From the NCBI GenBank assembly GCA_036939755.1, contig JALLAZ010000020.1, positions 1 through 35,665 of the forward strand: DNA of 35,665 bases, read 5' to 3'. Source of the DNA: Stephanodiscus triporus (taxonomy: Eukaryota; Bacillariophyta; Thalassiosirophyceae; Thalassiosirales; Thalassiosiraceae). Each line of letters opens with the position of its first letter. Positions within the stretch are counted from its first letter, which is position 1. A program made the position numbers and the translations under genes. The notes beneath the pieces were generated by a model. It searched no databases and was not told the origin of the DNA. It saw only the letters and a list, made by a program, of their open reading frames with translations. Positions 10,655-21,018 of the stretch are shown one piece after another.

Positions 10655-11857
10655 ATGGCCCTGCGAGAATTCAATCCTCGGCTTAGGCGGTGCCGACTAC
10701 TGTTTTTGTATGCCGCCGGCAACCTCCTCATCTTGACGGCCATCTGCTCTCCGAACGAAATAGTACCCGTCGCCGATCCCCGCAACTCGCTTTCCGCCGC
10801 CTCGTCGCGTTCACTCTTCGGCGTTCGGGGTGGCGCATTCTTCGGATTCGGAAGGTCGTCGAAATCTCGAGGCGATGGCGATGGCGGTGGCGGCGATGGC
10901 GACGGCACGCCGAAGCGCTTCCCGGCCCTATCCCAGGACGAAATAGAAGAAAAGCTCAACATCCCGGTATTCGGATTGACCGACGCGCAGGGGAACGGCG
11001 TCATCCTCTCCGACAGCGACAAGAACAACGTATTCCACTTCTTCTTCTCGAGGCACATGGCCGACGCCGCGCTGAGGTCCGTGTGCGACGCGAACAGGGG
11101 CGCCCCCCCCCTGAAGGTGTCCGCGTTCCACCTGGGCAAATGCTGGTTCAGGCTTATCAACAATACCGGGTCGCCTGAGTACAAGCTGAGGAAGTACGGC
11201 GGCGGCGACGACGTTTCGAACTCCGGGGACGAAGTCACGAGGGCGGTGACCTTTAGACTCGTCCCGAACGCGAAGGACTTGATGGGGGCCCGAATACTGA
11301 CGGGACTGAAACCGGGCGACGTGGAACAACTGAGAGATGCCGTCGAGGAACCCAATCCCCCGAAGGCCTTGTCCATAATACAATGCGCGGCGAACAACGG
11401 ATCGGCCAGTTTCAGCAGCCCGTTCGATCAAATACCGGTGTTCACCATCGCCCAGATGCGCGTGAGGAAGAAGGACGACCAGGGCAATTCCGTCGGGGAC
11501 AACATGATGCCATTCCATTTCTCGACCAAGACTATGAGCGACACGTGGAACGAATTCGTTCACCAGTCTCCGCAGTTCCAGGACGCCGAGGCGACGTTGC
11601 AGCTGATCGAGCTGCACACCATGATCGAAATGATGCAGTCGGAATCTGATTTCGACTTTAGAAACGTCGTGTTCATATACCCACAGTACGATAATGATGT
11701 CCAGAATAATGACAAGGATGACGACGACGACGATGAGAGCGACGATGGAGGAGGTGGAGGCGATAATGGGATGAAGTCCGATGATTCAAGTTTCGTTATT
11801 GAACCGTTTGTTTCGATGGAGCTATCAGATACACCGGGTCAAATGCTACAACTTTGA
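10655..11857 (+). CDS. TIC22: Tic22-like plastid protein import factor
   Basis: A 400-residue intronless protein. Tic22 is a soluble chaperone-like factor between the outer and inner plastid envelope membranes; in diatoms the equivalent sits at the inner envelopes of the complex plastid. Seen: a hydrophobic signal-peptide core (LLFLYAAGNLLILTAI, residues about 15-30), then a Ser/Arg-rich stretch with aromatic GAFFGFGR that could be the transit peptide. The Tic22 core follows: LNIPVFGLTDAQGNGVIL, VFHFFFSRHMADAAL, VTFRLVPNAKDLMGARIL, and the second half-repeat IPVFTIAQMRVRK, MPFHFSTKTMSDTWNEFV. The last 45 residues are an Asp/Gly-rich acidic tail. The 3' end converges with the oxidoreductase gene, 69 bp away. 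Membership is judged from the two repeated motif pairs. Confidence 0.8.
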   Translation: MALREFNPRLRRCRLLFLYAAGNLLILTAICSPNEIVPVADPRNSLSAASSRSLFGVRGGAFFGFGRSSKSRGDGDGGGGDGDGTPKRFPALSQDEIEEKLNIPVFGLTDAQGNGVILSDSDKNNVFHFFFSRHMADAALRSVCDANRGAPPLKVSAFHLGKCWFRLINNTGSPEYKLRKYGGGDDVSNSGDEVTRAVTFRLVPNAKDLMGARILTGLKPGDVEQLRDAVEEPNPPKALSIIQCAANNGSASFSSPFDQIPVFTIAQMRVRKKDDQGNSVGDNMMPFHFSTKTMSDTWNEFVHQSPQFQDAEATLQLIELHTMIEMMQSESDFDFRNVVFIYPQYDNDVQNNDKDDDDDDESDDGGGGGDNGMKSDDSSFVIEPFVSMELSDTPGQMLQL

Positions 11858-11926
11858 AATGTGTCGTTAGAAGGACTAAGAAGATTAATATGAAAAGTTG
11901 CGTTTCCGCATTGGACTCACAACTAA

Positions 11927-13082
11927 TTATTTAGTGGCGTATTTACTTATTTCTGATATCAAACGTAGTATCTCAATGCATTGCTGCGTTGAAAATGATG
12001 ACGACTCAATCCTGCCCTCACGAAAACAGCGATTGACTTCTGCAGCTTCATATGCAAGCCCCGTGCTGTTCACGAAATTGAACCCGGGAACTTCTCCATT
12101 CTCCGTCGGTAGTGCGATGACATCCGACGGCAACGAAAACTCGTGTATCACCGGTTCCGACCATTGCTGGCTACCCAACCCTGTCATTTTGGTGACTTTG
12201 ACTGTCGTTGGGCACCTGCAGGACCACAATAAAGAAACACAAGTATACGTAACTTCTTGTGAGCGAAGGCAACAATCTAATGAGGACCATAATGTCATGA
12301 ACGCACCAAAATGGGAAAGGGACATCAATCACTCCAGCCGACCCATAGATGCTTGCCGAGCGGCTCGAGCAGTGGGCGAGAGAGCATTCGAACGATCCAA
12401 CCTTGTTGCCTGGAAATTCGATGATTGCAGTTACATGCTCATCTTTCCCGCTCTCGTGCAACGTTCGACACGCTCCACGAACTACAGGGCCTGGACCATC
12501 CTCGCCGATGTTGTTATTTGGATCTTCCAACGCCCACTGCAAGAATTGTGCGCAATATATCCCAGTCTCGAGCAGGGCACTGCAGGACCCGGCGCCATCA
12601 TTCTGACAGAACGACGCGCGTGCCGAGCGAACTGTGCCTATTTCGCCCGAATCGATGATATCGCGGATTTTCTTCATGGCGGGGAAGAATCTGCTCCAAA
12701 CTCCGTGTACGAACAGAAGATTCGAAGCCTTGGCCGCATCGAGGACATCTTTCGCCACGACGTGGTCGGGGGCCATACATTTTTCACACAGCACCGCCTT
12801 CTTGTGTTTTATGGCAAGGAGGCAGTCCTGAGGATGACGCAAGGACGGCGTGGCGACGTAGCAAACGTCAACGTCCTTGTCCGATACCGCTTCTTCATAG
12901 GAGCCGTATTGGCGTGGTATACCCCAGCGATCGCCGAATCTTTTGGCGCCCTCGACGGATCGACTACCGACGGCGACGACTTCCGTATGGGGGAGCTGTT
13001 TTAGGACTTGCACCATGTCGTTTGCGATGCAGCCGGTGCCGAGAATGGCCCATCGTACGTTGCGCGTGGTTGAGTCCGACAA
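11927..13082 (-). CDS. DHDH: Trans-1,2-dihydrobenzene-1,2-diol dehydrogenase-like Gfo/Idh/MocA oxidoreductase, 5' end abnormal
   Basis: Two exons: 13082-12307 and 12215-11927. The 91-nt intron has donor GTGCGT and acceptor GCAG, and gives FPFW|CPTTVKVT. About 354 residues follow the expected start. A Rossmann fold opens with VRWAILGTGCIA; CEKCMAPD carries the family Glu-Lys pair, YVATPSLRH marks the NAD(P) domain, and GLAYEAAEVNRCF is the typical C-terminal helix. The family oxidises dihydrodiols or sugars with NADP. The oddity is the start: conserved sequence begins SDSTTRNVRW, but the codon before it is TTG, not ATG. Upstream, the frame stays open through 72 bp copied from the BSD gene and an N at 13152, with no ATG as far as 13241. 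The true N-terminus may be lost, misassembled or supplied by an unseen exon. Confidence 0.85.
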
Positions 13083-13151
13083 TATTCCAAAGAGTGCAGC
13101 CCAATACCTCTCCTCGGTCAGTGTACCCGGCACTAGCTTGAAGCGGATGTC
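13080..13151 (-). repeat. 72-bp perfect copy of part of the BSD-domain gene
   Basis: All 72 bases match 31278-31349 in the same orientation. The block is 24 codons long and is read in the same frame in both genes (ending EERYWAALFGIL). It abuts the oxidoreductase at its expected start codon and the ambiguous base N at 13152. Confidence 0.95.
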
Positions 13152-13153
13152 NA

Positions 13154-13278
13154 GGGGGGGGGAGGTAAAGCGCGACTTGTTTTCACGGGAGTGAAAGGTG
13201 TGCGTGATGTGGAACTCGTGCCTTAATTTTTTTTGGTTCAAAAAAATAAATTGGCGGGAAGGCTTTTATGCACCCCCT
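13154..13278 (+). repeat. Direct repeat, copy 1 (about 125 bp)
   Basis: The copies share in order: a G-run with GGAGGTAAA, TTTCACGGGAGT, ATGTGGAACTCG or ACGTGGAACTCG, a GCCTTA..TTTTGGTTC core, AAATTGGCGGGAA, and end at ACCCCCT. This copy also contains the perfect small hairpin TTTCAC/GTGAAA, which is broken in copy 2. Confidence 0.8.
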
Positions 13279-13556
13279 AGAGGAAGAGTATCCTCGCCGG
13301 CATCGGAGCTGTCCGCTCGGCAGCCTCCATGCCAAATCGGCCATTCAGCCACATCGGCCGGGCAGTTACATCATGAGGGCACGATGTATGGTGGTGGTGG
13401 TGGCTATGAACGCGGAAGAAATGGTGAAGGAGGGGATTTCTACAACAGCAGGAAAAAAATCGATCGATCATTATGGTCGCCGTTGTCCTACGGCCGCCAT
13501 GGATTGAAGGTGTGGGAGGGAAATTAGTAAGCGGAAGCCAAAAATATGGGGGAAGG

Positions 13557-13678
13557 AGGGGGAGGTAAAAAGGGGGACTCACTTTCACGGGAGTCAAAGC
13601 AGGAAGTGACGTGGAACTCGGGCCTTATTTGTTTTGGTTCTGAAAACAAATTGGCGGGAACTTACCTGTGTACCCCCT
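13557..13678 (+). repeat. Direct repeat, copy 2 (about 122 bp)
   Basis: This is the second copy of the 13154-13278 sequence, in direct orientation and diverged by substitutions and small indels. Both copies end at ACCCCCT. The arrangement, with 278 bp between copies, could be a small non-autonomous element with terminal direct repeats or an old tandem duplication. Confidence 0.8.
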
Positions 13679-13986
13679 ACCATGGGGACCTGCTCCCAGT
13701 GCCAAAGCATGCAACAATCAACAAACATACTATGCAACAGGTTGACATTGTTAAAACTAGAAAATATTATAATAACTAATGTTTATATGACCATTTAGGT
13801 CACACGCAGATGCGTCAAAAAATCATCCGACGGTCGCCAGTTCCGATGGTTGTACCAATGATGCAGAGCATCCTCAGCAGCGACAACGACGGCACATAAA
13901 CATCGTATATGTCCACCCTCATGGACTGTATGCTTGGATTGGCATGTCGGCCAAGTTAACAACCTCAATTAGTTGATTGTAGTAGG

Positions 13987-14000
13987 GTACTAATTAGTAC
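13987..14000. repeat. 14-bp perfect palindrome
   Basis: GTACTAATTAGTAC equals its own reverse complement. It lies 257 bp upstream of the acyl-CoA dehydrogenase ATG. It could bind a dimeric factor; nothing else supports this. Confidence 0.4.
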
Positions 14001-14257
14001 TCGGATTTTTTTGCTATCTCAGTCGCGCGACTACCAAGGACTCTTCTTGACATCGACACATTTTTTTTGTTCTGCGAATATTGCGAAGGTGCTGAGATGC
14101 TGACAACGACGACCGATGGTTGACCACATCAAAATATGGCGTGGCCGAGTTGGGAATTCAATATCGTACTCAATTCTCACAACGACACGAACAATAAAAG
14201 AGAAAACACACAGCTGCATAGGCAGCTCGGAAGCTCAAATAATCCAATCCATCTGAC

Positions 14258-15836
14258 ATGGCTGCAAATTCTATTCGCTGCATTGCCTCGCGGCGCGTCG
14301 TTGCTCCAAAAAACTCTTCTCGGATACTGGCAGCTCGGCCCACTAACGGCATCGCTAAAAATTCTACAGCTCGCCTTTTCTCTTCGTTCGTCCTGAATAA
14401 TCATGATGTTGGTCACGGAGGAATGGACCATCGCATGCCTGTGACTAAGTTCACAGAAGACGAGGAGATGGTCAGAGACGCCGCGCGTGCGTGGGCCAAT
14501 CAAGAGTTGAAGCCATTCGTTCGTGAAATGGATGATGACTGCAAGACACGCCCGGAGGTGATACAGGGTCTATTTGATCATGGCTTTATGGGAATGGTGG
14601 GTTTCAGATTGTCTTATCCTTTGTTATAAGATCTTGTTTGGACGACTCGAGATTTTCCAATGCTTGTTTTTCGCATACAACCTTAACAGGAAATACCAGA
14701 AGAATGGGGTGGCTCAGGAATGAACTTTACATCGGCCTGCCTCGTCGTTGAAGAACTCTCACGTGTTGATCCATCAGCATCCATCCTTGTCGACATACAC
14801 AACACTCTTACGAACAATGCCGTTCGGTTTTGGGGAACGGAACAACTGAAGGGAAAATGGCTACCGAGACTCGCGTCCAATTGTGTATCATCTTTTGCGT
14901 TATCGGAAGCAGGGTCTGGTACTGACGCCTTTGCCATGAAAACAACTGCCACCCCATCTGAGGATGGATCGTATTTCACCTTGAATGGTGAGAAGTTGTG
15001 GATATCAAATTCTAGGGAGGCGGGAGTCTTCCTTGTATTTGCCAACGCCAATCCGTCTCTGAAGCATAGAGGTATAACTGCATTCATGGTGGATGCTACC
15101 ACAGAGGGTGTTCATGTTGGCAAACCGGAGAAAAAATTGGGCCTTCGTGCCTCGAGCACATGCCCAGTGGTTTTTGACAATGTGAAAGTTGATGCTGAAG
15201 ATGTCCTTGGCGAGGTTGGTTTGGGTTACAAGTACTGCATCAACATTCTGAACGAAGGCAGAATCGGCATTGCTTCTCAACAAATTGGGGTAGGTGAATG
15301 ATTTTGAATTCCACTTCTTCCATTAACATTTCACTCATTACTTTAGCAAACTTCCTTTTTTTCAAAGATCGCAAAAGGCTGTTTCGACATCGCAATGCCT
15401 TATATCGTTGATAGAACGCAATTTGGAACAAAGCTAGCAGATTTTCAGGTAAGGAATTTTTATTCCATCTTTGAGAACACGACAAAATCTGTTTCCTTAA
15501 TATTCGACGTCATGGTGCACACAGGGAATGGAGCATCAGTACGCACAAATTGCGACTGAAATTCACGCGGCGGAAGTCATGACGTACAATGCGTGCCGTA
15601 TGAAAGAGAATGGGATGAATTTCGTGAAAGAAGCCAGCATGGTGAAATTATTTGCAAGCCAGGTGGCCGAAAAGGCTGCCAGCAAATCCATTGAATGGCT
15701 AGGAGGCATAGGCTTCACGGAAAATTTGCTCGCAGAGAAATTCTTCAGAGATTGTAAAGTCGGCTCGATTTATGAAGGCACCTCAAACATTCAACTACAG
15801 ACAATTGCCAAAAGGATCAAAGAGGAGTATCAATGA
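14258..15836 (+). CDS. ACADSB: Short/branched-chain acyl-CoA dehydrogenase, mitochondrial
   Basis: Four exons: 14258-14596, 14690-15289, 15368-15448 and 15525-15836, giving 443 residues. All junctions are phase 0, with donors GTGGGT, GTAGGT and GTAAGG and acceptors ACAG, AAAG and ACAG. The N-terminus (MAANSIRCIASRRVVAP) is a basic mitochondrial presequence. Hallmarks in order: FTEDEEMVRDAARAWANQEL, IPEEWGGSGM, FALSEAGSGTDAFAMKT (FAD/substrate), LNGEKLWISN, GRIGIASQQIG, DRTQFGTKLADFQ, KEASMVKLFAS, WLGGIGFTENLLAEKFFRD and IYEGTSNIQL. The Glu in YEGT (residue 424) is the catalytic base position of this subfamily. The flavoenzyme oxidises short and 2-methyl-branched acyl-CoAs in isoleucine/valine and fatty-acid breakdown. 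Fit to ACADSB rather than ACADS is a judgement from the C-terminal half. Confidence 0.93.
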
Positions 15837-16245
15837 GTGGGTGGTATGATAATCTTGGAGGCGCTCGCCTAGGATCGCAAGATGATACTTTTCTAAAAGA
15901 GAGGTTAATATTTGTACGAGGGTAAGACTAGCAATCCCAGATGAGAACTCTTCATTTTTATCATAACTTATGGTATCTATGGTATCTACTGCACTAGAAA
16001 GAGAGAGTGAGCACTCTTCTCGAGCCAGATCACACACCCCCCACAAAACTCTACCTCCACCACTCCACTCCGACCTCTCTCACCGACCGCTTAAAATTAT
16101 CCCCTCCCACCTCCCTCCTCCAACATCTCACTCCTACGAGGCAGTCAATGATTTTCTCGTTGCCATCTCCTCTTCTAACGAGGGATCAATAGCGCACGCG
16201 CGGTGAAAGTCTGATGAGTTCGTGTACAATAAACATCCAAGCATC
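15837..16245. promoter_or_regulatory. Spacer with C/T-rich tract upstream of exportin-5
   Basis: About 410 bp follow the dehydrogenase stop. From about 16025 to 16140 the plus strand is strongly C/T/A-rich with repeated CCTCC, CACTCC and TCTCACC words and few G, typical of a pyrimidine-rich core promoter or 5' UTR. A possible GTG start at 16222 is ignored in favour of the in-frame ATG at 16246. Confidence 0.5.
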
Positions 16246-19200
16246 ATGAACGAAAGCCAGCGCCAATCGCTCCTCGGGGCTATCGCCATATCCTCTGGCG
16301 CCGCCGGCTTCGGAAACATCACTTCGCATCAACGGGCAGATGCCTTTTCTAACCTTGAACAATTCAAAAGCTACCCTGGAAGGATGGCCGCGTGCGTAGA
16401 AATCATCGGATGTGATTCCCTCCAAATTTCTGGTGTTGGGAATGCACCAGTTGACATCACCGTCCCCAGCAAACTATATGCTTTGAGCGTGATTCAAGAG
16501 TTTTTGAAGGCAGAGTACAATAGTTTGAATGAATCAGATCGTGGTCAACTCCGCTCGTCGATTGTTCGTGCGGCAAGGCAGCTCACCATTACCTCAGACA
16601 CATCATGTATAAAAATGAATGATTCAGCACGAATTCTGGCAGTCAAAATAGCAGCGTTGCTTGCAGATATGGCTTTGAGAGAATTCCCTCAACGATGGCA
16701 GACTTTTGTTTCGGATCTATTTTCTCCCGTAAGCAGTGGAGGGATCTGGTGTGAAGCTGGTGCCTATGCTGGTAGTAATACCATAGGGGTTAAGATTTGT
16801 TTGGAATGTTTTAAGCTGATTACAGAAGATTGCACCGATAGTGATTACAATGCTAGGGTAGGTGGATGGGAACATCTCTTTTCATTATATGCTATCAACT
16901 AATGGAGCTCACTTCAATCTGCGCTTATTATACGTTCTCCACGCAGATTTCAACAACTAGACGAAATGACATCCTCTTGGGGTTCAATGAAATGTCGACT
17001 CAGATTTTGCCTCCCCTGTTTGAGCTACTTTCAAAGAAATATGGTGACGTTAACGATGCAAAAGGCATGCTTCAAGCAATGCATCAATACCTTGCCTCCA
17101 ATGGCCGAACAGTGGCAGACATGACAACTGATGAACGTGGGCAATATCAACAACAAATTGACAGACGCGATGCAGCTGGGGGGATGGTGGCCGATATACT
17201 TGGAACTCTTGAAAAATTCTGCCAATCCATGCCCCTTGATTGGATGCTCAAAGTTGAAAATGGAATTGACTTTGTCGCTGCATTGTTGCATCTGTTGCAG
17301 GAGGATGTTGAACGTATTCAGGTACTTTCTATCGCATGTCTATATCAGCTGTCAATGAGAAAATTAGACCAGCATCAGTGGATTCGGCTCGTATCATCCC
17401 TCCCTCCTGCTATTTTTGAGGCAAATAGTGCAGCCGCTCAAAGAGCAAATGAGCGCGGAGTTGCCCCGAATAGTGTTGATACGTTGCTAGATCAGCTAGA
17501 ATTTCATCGCAGTCTATCAAAGATGGGTTCTAACTTGATTACTGCTCATCTCGCCCATATCACCGCAGACAAAGATATCTCATCGGGAAGCGGCGTTAAG
17601 TTTGACGCAGTATCGAGTTACCTTCGTCTACTGTCGGAAATGATGTCGCACCCATCTGGTGTTATTTGCGGAGAACAAATCAGTACTTGGATTGGTCTCC
17701 TACGTGATCCTGCAATAGTAAGGACGAAGGTCCTGAGTCATCATCTCGGAAGGGTTCTTACAGCCTACATGACTCATATTGTAAAAATTCGATGGGAAGA
17801 TGTATGGGACCAGGAGCACCCATATTCCTCTCTCATTGAAGCAAGTTGGGATGATGAGGACGAATACAATGAATGGCTTGCTAATCTACGGTCAAAAGCA
17901 AGTCAATTATTTCGATCTATTGGGAGCACTGAACCTGAAATCGCCGTGAAAATTGTACACTCAAAAGTTATCACACTTCTTAATGCACACTACAACGGAG
18001 AGCCTCGAGACCAGCTCAATCCAGAAAACAACGAGTTGACAGCGAAAAGCACCGCGTGTTTGCAGCTAGAAGGAGCTACACAACCTCTGGACAATATTCT
18101 CCATGGTCTACCGTCTTGGTCAGTTGACGGTGGCAAATATGACGACAAGCGAAATAGAATTCGTTCAATCATTCGCCCTCTTTTGGCTGAATTAGCGAGC
18201 ATGATTGTTTCTTGGAATCCAAATGATGTCTGGCTGAAGTTTCGCAGAACGACATTACTGGAAGCTTTGAAGCATTACTGGAAATACGAGCCTTCAACTT
18301 TACCCACGGGCGTCGACAGTCTACTGATGTATTTAAGTGCACAAGACAACCCACCCAAGGGGAGACTCAGTGAAGATGTAGTTGGACTAAGGAAGAAGTC
18401 AGGTGTTTCTCTTGTCGCTGTATCAAAGGATGTTCCAAATTTACTCGTGCCGTGGCTATCACAGCTGAGTGATCGAGCAAAATCACTCCTTACCTCTGGT
18501 GGACTATCGCCAATTAACGAAATGCATCTATATGAATTCCTATCTTGTGTTGCAACTGCAGTTGAGAATCCAGTTGACCGATCAAACTTTGTTGCCGACG
18601 TACTCGCGAATTCAATCCGATCACTTGAATCTCCTCATATTGTTGAGGCAATCCAGTCCACCGAAGGTCTGCTCTCATTTATGGGTATCACGCAAGCTGC
18701 AACCAATCCCAGCTGTGTTACTGATCCGCAGTTTGTCAAAGAGGTTACCAGAAACTTTTCAACCATGTTTTCGAGTTTCAACCAACTCCTTTCGGTTGGA
18801 AAAAGGTGCCAAGAAGCTGCAAAGCAACGTCCTAATGGTGGCCTACCTGTTCAATATTTGAGTGAAGTTATCGATGTTTCTGTGACACAGACTTTCCCAG
18901 ACGAAGGGCCTGTGAGTATCAGCGACCTTGCAATCAACGATCCTTTTGTTCCACTTTGGCCGAAATTGCTTCCGTCACTTTTGCAAGTATTCGATGTCAC
19001 CCTTCGAGTTTGGCATCCTGAGTTTCAAGCCATTCTTCTCCGTGATAATATTCAGCGTTACGCCCTTGCCATCTCCGATGATGAAGCTTACCTTGCGACA
19101 AAACAAGACAGTAGCGTCGGAGGAGTATTCGGGAAAGGTGGCACAGCTGGTAGCATCATTTCTGGGATCGATCGACGTGATTTAAATCTTACTCCGAAGT

Positions 19201-20943
19201 GGAGTGGGTGGTTCAACGAGTTGCGAAATGTTTGCTTCCAGCTATTTGGACTCCTATGTGCACAACGAGTACGTATGTTCAATTTTCATCGGGTAGATCC
19301 CTTTCTTCATTGTGTAACTCACTAGTTGCCGTTCTGCTAGGTTCTATATGCCCCAGAAATTTCGCCTTTCTTTCCTCGATTTGTATCAATTGTTACCAAT
19401 CAAGAGCATCTAAGATCCATGGAACACCGTCATTTTACCCAGTATTTGAAGCAATTCATAGAAATTATGATGCTTAGCTGTCCTTCGTCTCTTTATCAGT
19501 CACACATCACGGCAATACTTGGTCCAGTATTTGAACACCTACAGTTTAGGTTTCAGTGTAGTTGGTTCCCTATCCTCGGCAGTGGACTTCCTACTGAAGC
19601 AACCAAACCTCTTTTCTCACTTAACTGCGCGGACGCAGCCAACCAACTTGCAAATATTGGTGTGGACCAGTGGTTGATTGGATACTATGCAAGGGGTGGT
19701 CTTTTCGTTGGGGATCTTGACAGTGTGACCGCAGAAGCGATGTCCGATAAAGCCCGAGTTGAACTAACACGGACATTCTCTGACATGATTCAGAATGTGA
19801 GAGATCGATTTCTGTTTCTTTTCTGTTCTGTATGTTGTATCCGTTACCGTCTGAATTCAATATTCAACTCGTTCAGGTACTGGCCCTTAAAGGTGTCTGG
19901 GCACTCGTCTTAGCAAATAAAGCCAAAGACGAAACTGATAGGAAAAATGCTGCATCGAAATTGTTGTCCGGTCCAAAGAGTGGGGTTTCAAATGAAGGTG
20001 GTGGCCCAGTTAATGCGGACGGAACCAAGCGTACATTAGTGCAGCTTCATTTGGACGCAAGAAAGATGGTCAGACTTGATAGGCTGTGCCACTTCTTGTT
20101 GCTGGAGAATGAGCAAATTGCAGGATACCTGGTCCTCACATTGATACAATGCCTGGAGTATCCAGATGCGTACACCTGCCGACGTTGCACTAGGATCATC
20201 CACCGTGTACTGGAGACCGTCGCTTGGGTTGATAGATATACAGAAATTCTGGGAAATCGGTTATTTTCTGTTGCCGTCAAAGCAATAATTACTGAACCAA
20301 AGTGGATGGTGGGGTGAGTAGTGCATTCAACTAAGCTCATCGTTTCTCTAGTACAATCTATCACTTATACTTATTCATATCGCATGTCCTTCCTCATTTT
20401 CAACCTTGTATGTCTACAAACACCAGGATTGAGTGGGACATGATAAACATTATCAGAGATATTTATGGTCGCTTGGTACTTGGCCAATACTATCTTCCTG
20501 GCGGACAAGGTCCTGGATTGCAGCAGAATAGGGACACGTCAAACTCATCACGGTTTGAGCAAACGAAAGTGGTTGACAATCCACTCCAAGGAGGGGGTAT
20601 CTTGCCAAACCCAAGCGACTTCCCTCGGCGTGTTCTGATGGAGATAGGCATGAGCCCAGATGAAGTCAAAGCACTTGAAGAAAACCTCGTGGACAAGCGC
20701 TCAGCTAAGGATCAGAAGGAAACATTTCGTGACGTACTACGAGTGGCTGCAGATAAAACTAAGGGGCAAATCAGAGTGATGGAACGTGCTGGCGAAGAAG
20801 AGAGCCTTTTGCACAAAAACGCACGAAAAGCCGAGGTAACTGCATTACCTGAGAAGTTAGTGACGTACTCAATGATGAAAAAGAAAGAAGAGTTACAAGG
20901 ACCTGGCGTATCTGATGGCCCATGGCATGGGAACCTATTCTAG
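16246..20943 (+). CDS. XPO5: Exportin-5 (HASTY/XPO5 karyopherin)
   Basis: Five exons: 16246-16857, 16947-19268, 19341-19796, 19877-20313 and 20427-20943, giving about 1447 residues. Donors are GTAGGT, GTACGT, GTGAGA and GTGAGT; the first three junctions are phase 0 and the fourth is phase 2. Family features: an importin-beta-type N-terminal HEAT array with YALSVIQEFLKAEYNSL and LREFPQRWQTFVSDLF, then the exportin-5 segment RRNDILLGFNEM, and a long helical solenoid. Exportin-5 uses RanGTP to export structured RNAs (pre-miRNA, tRNA) and, in some organisms, 60S subunits. The C-terminal 170 residues (FPRRVLMEIGMSPDEVKALE onward) are charged and helical, and the protein is longer than the roughly 1200 residues of animal homologues. 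It converges with the epimerase-like gene 75 bp away. Confidence 0.88.
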
Positions 20944-21018
20944 ATAGCCTAGCTACAAAACTTTACCATACAAGGACATTCAAACTAACGCTAGAGAAAA
21001 TACAAACTAATAGACTCG

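Larger units (their letters stand above)
13153..14257. other. Repeat-bearing spacer without a convincing gene
   Basis: The 1.1 kb between the oxidoreductase 5' end and the acyl-CoA dehydrogenase holds a degenerate direct repeat (13154-13278 and 13557-13678), 278 bp of GC-richer DNA between the copies, and about 570 bp of AT-rich DNA with a 14-bp palindrome at 13987-14000. A 109-codon open frame at 13198-13527 (+) runs through the first repeat and has no recognisable domain, so no gene is called. Confidence 0.6.

Noticed and set aside
11898..13004. 368-codon open frame on the plus strand
   Set aside because: It is antisense to the oxidoreductase, whose motifs and splice junction are clear; the plus translation has no domain.
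13198..13527. 109-codon open frame with a Gly/Tyr-rich stretch (GTMYGGGGGYERGRNGEGG)
   Set aside because: It begins inside a repeat copy with a non-ATG start, and shows no conserved domain.
14134..14210. tRNA-like start (GCGTGGCCGAGTT)
   Set aside because: It resembles a Leu/Ser tRNA 5' end, but no T-arm GGTTC, anticodon stem or acceptor complement follows.
16222..16245. GTG start eight codons upstream of exportin-5
   Set aside because: Nuclear genes rarely start with GTG, and an in-frame ATG follows at 16246.
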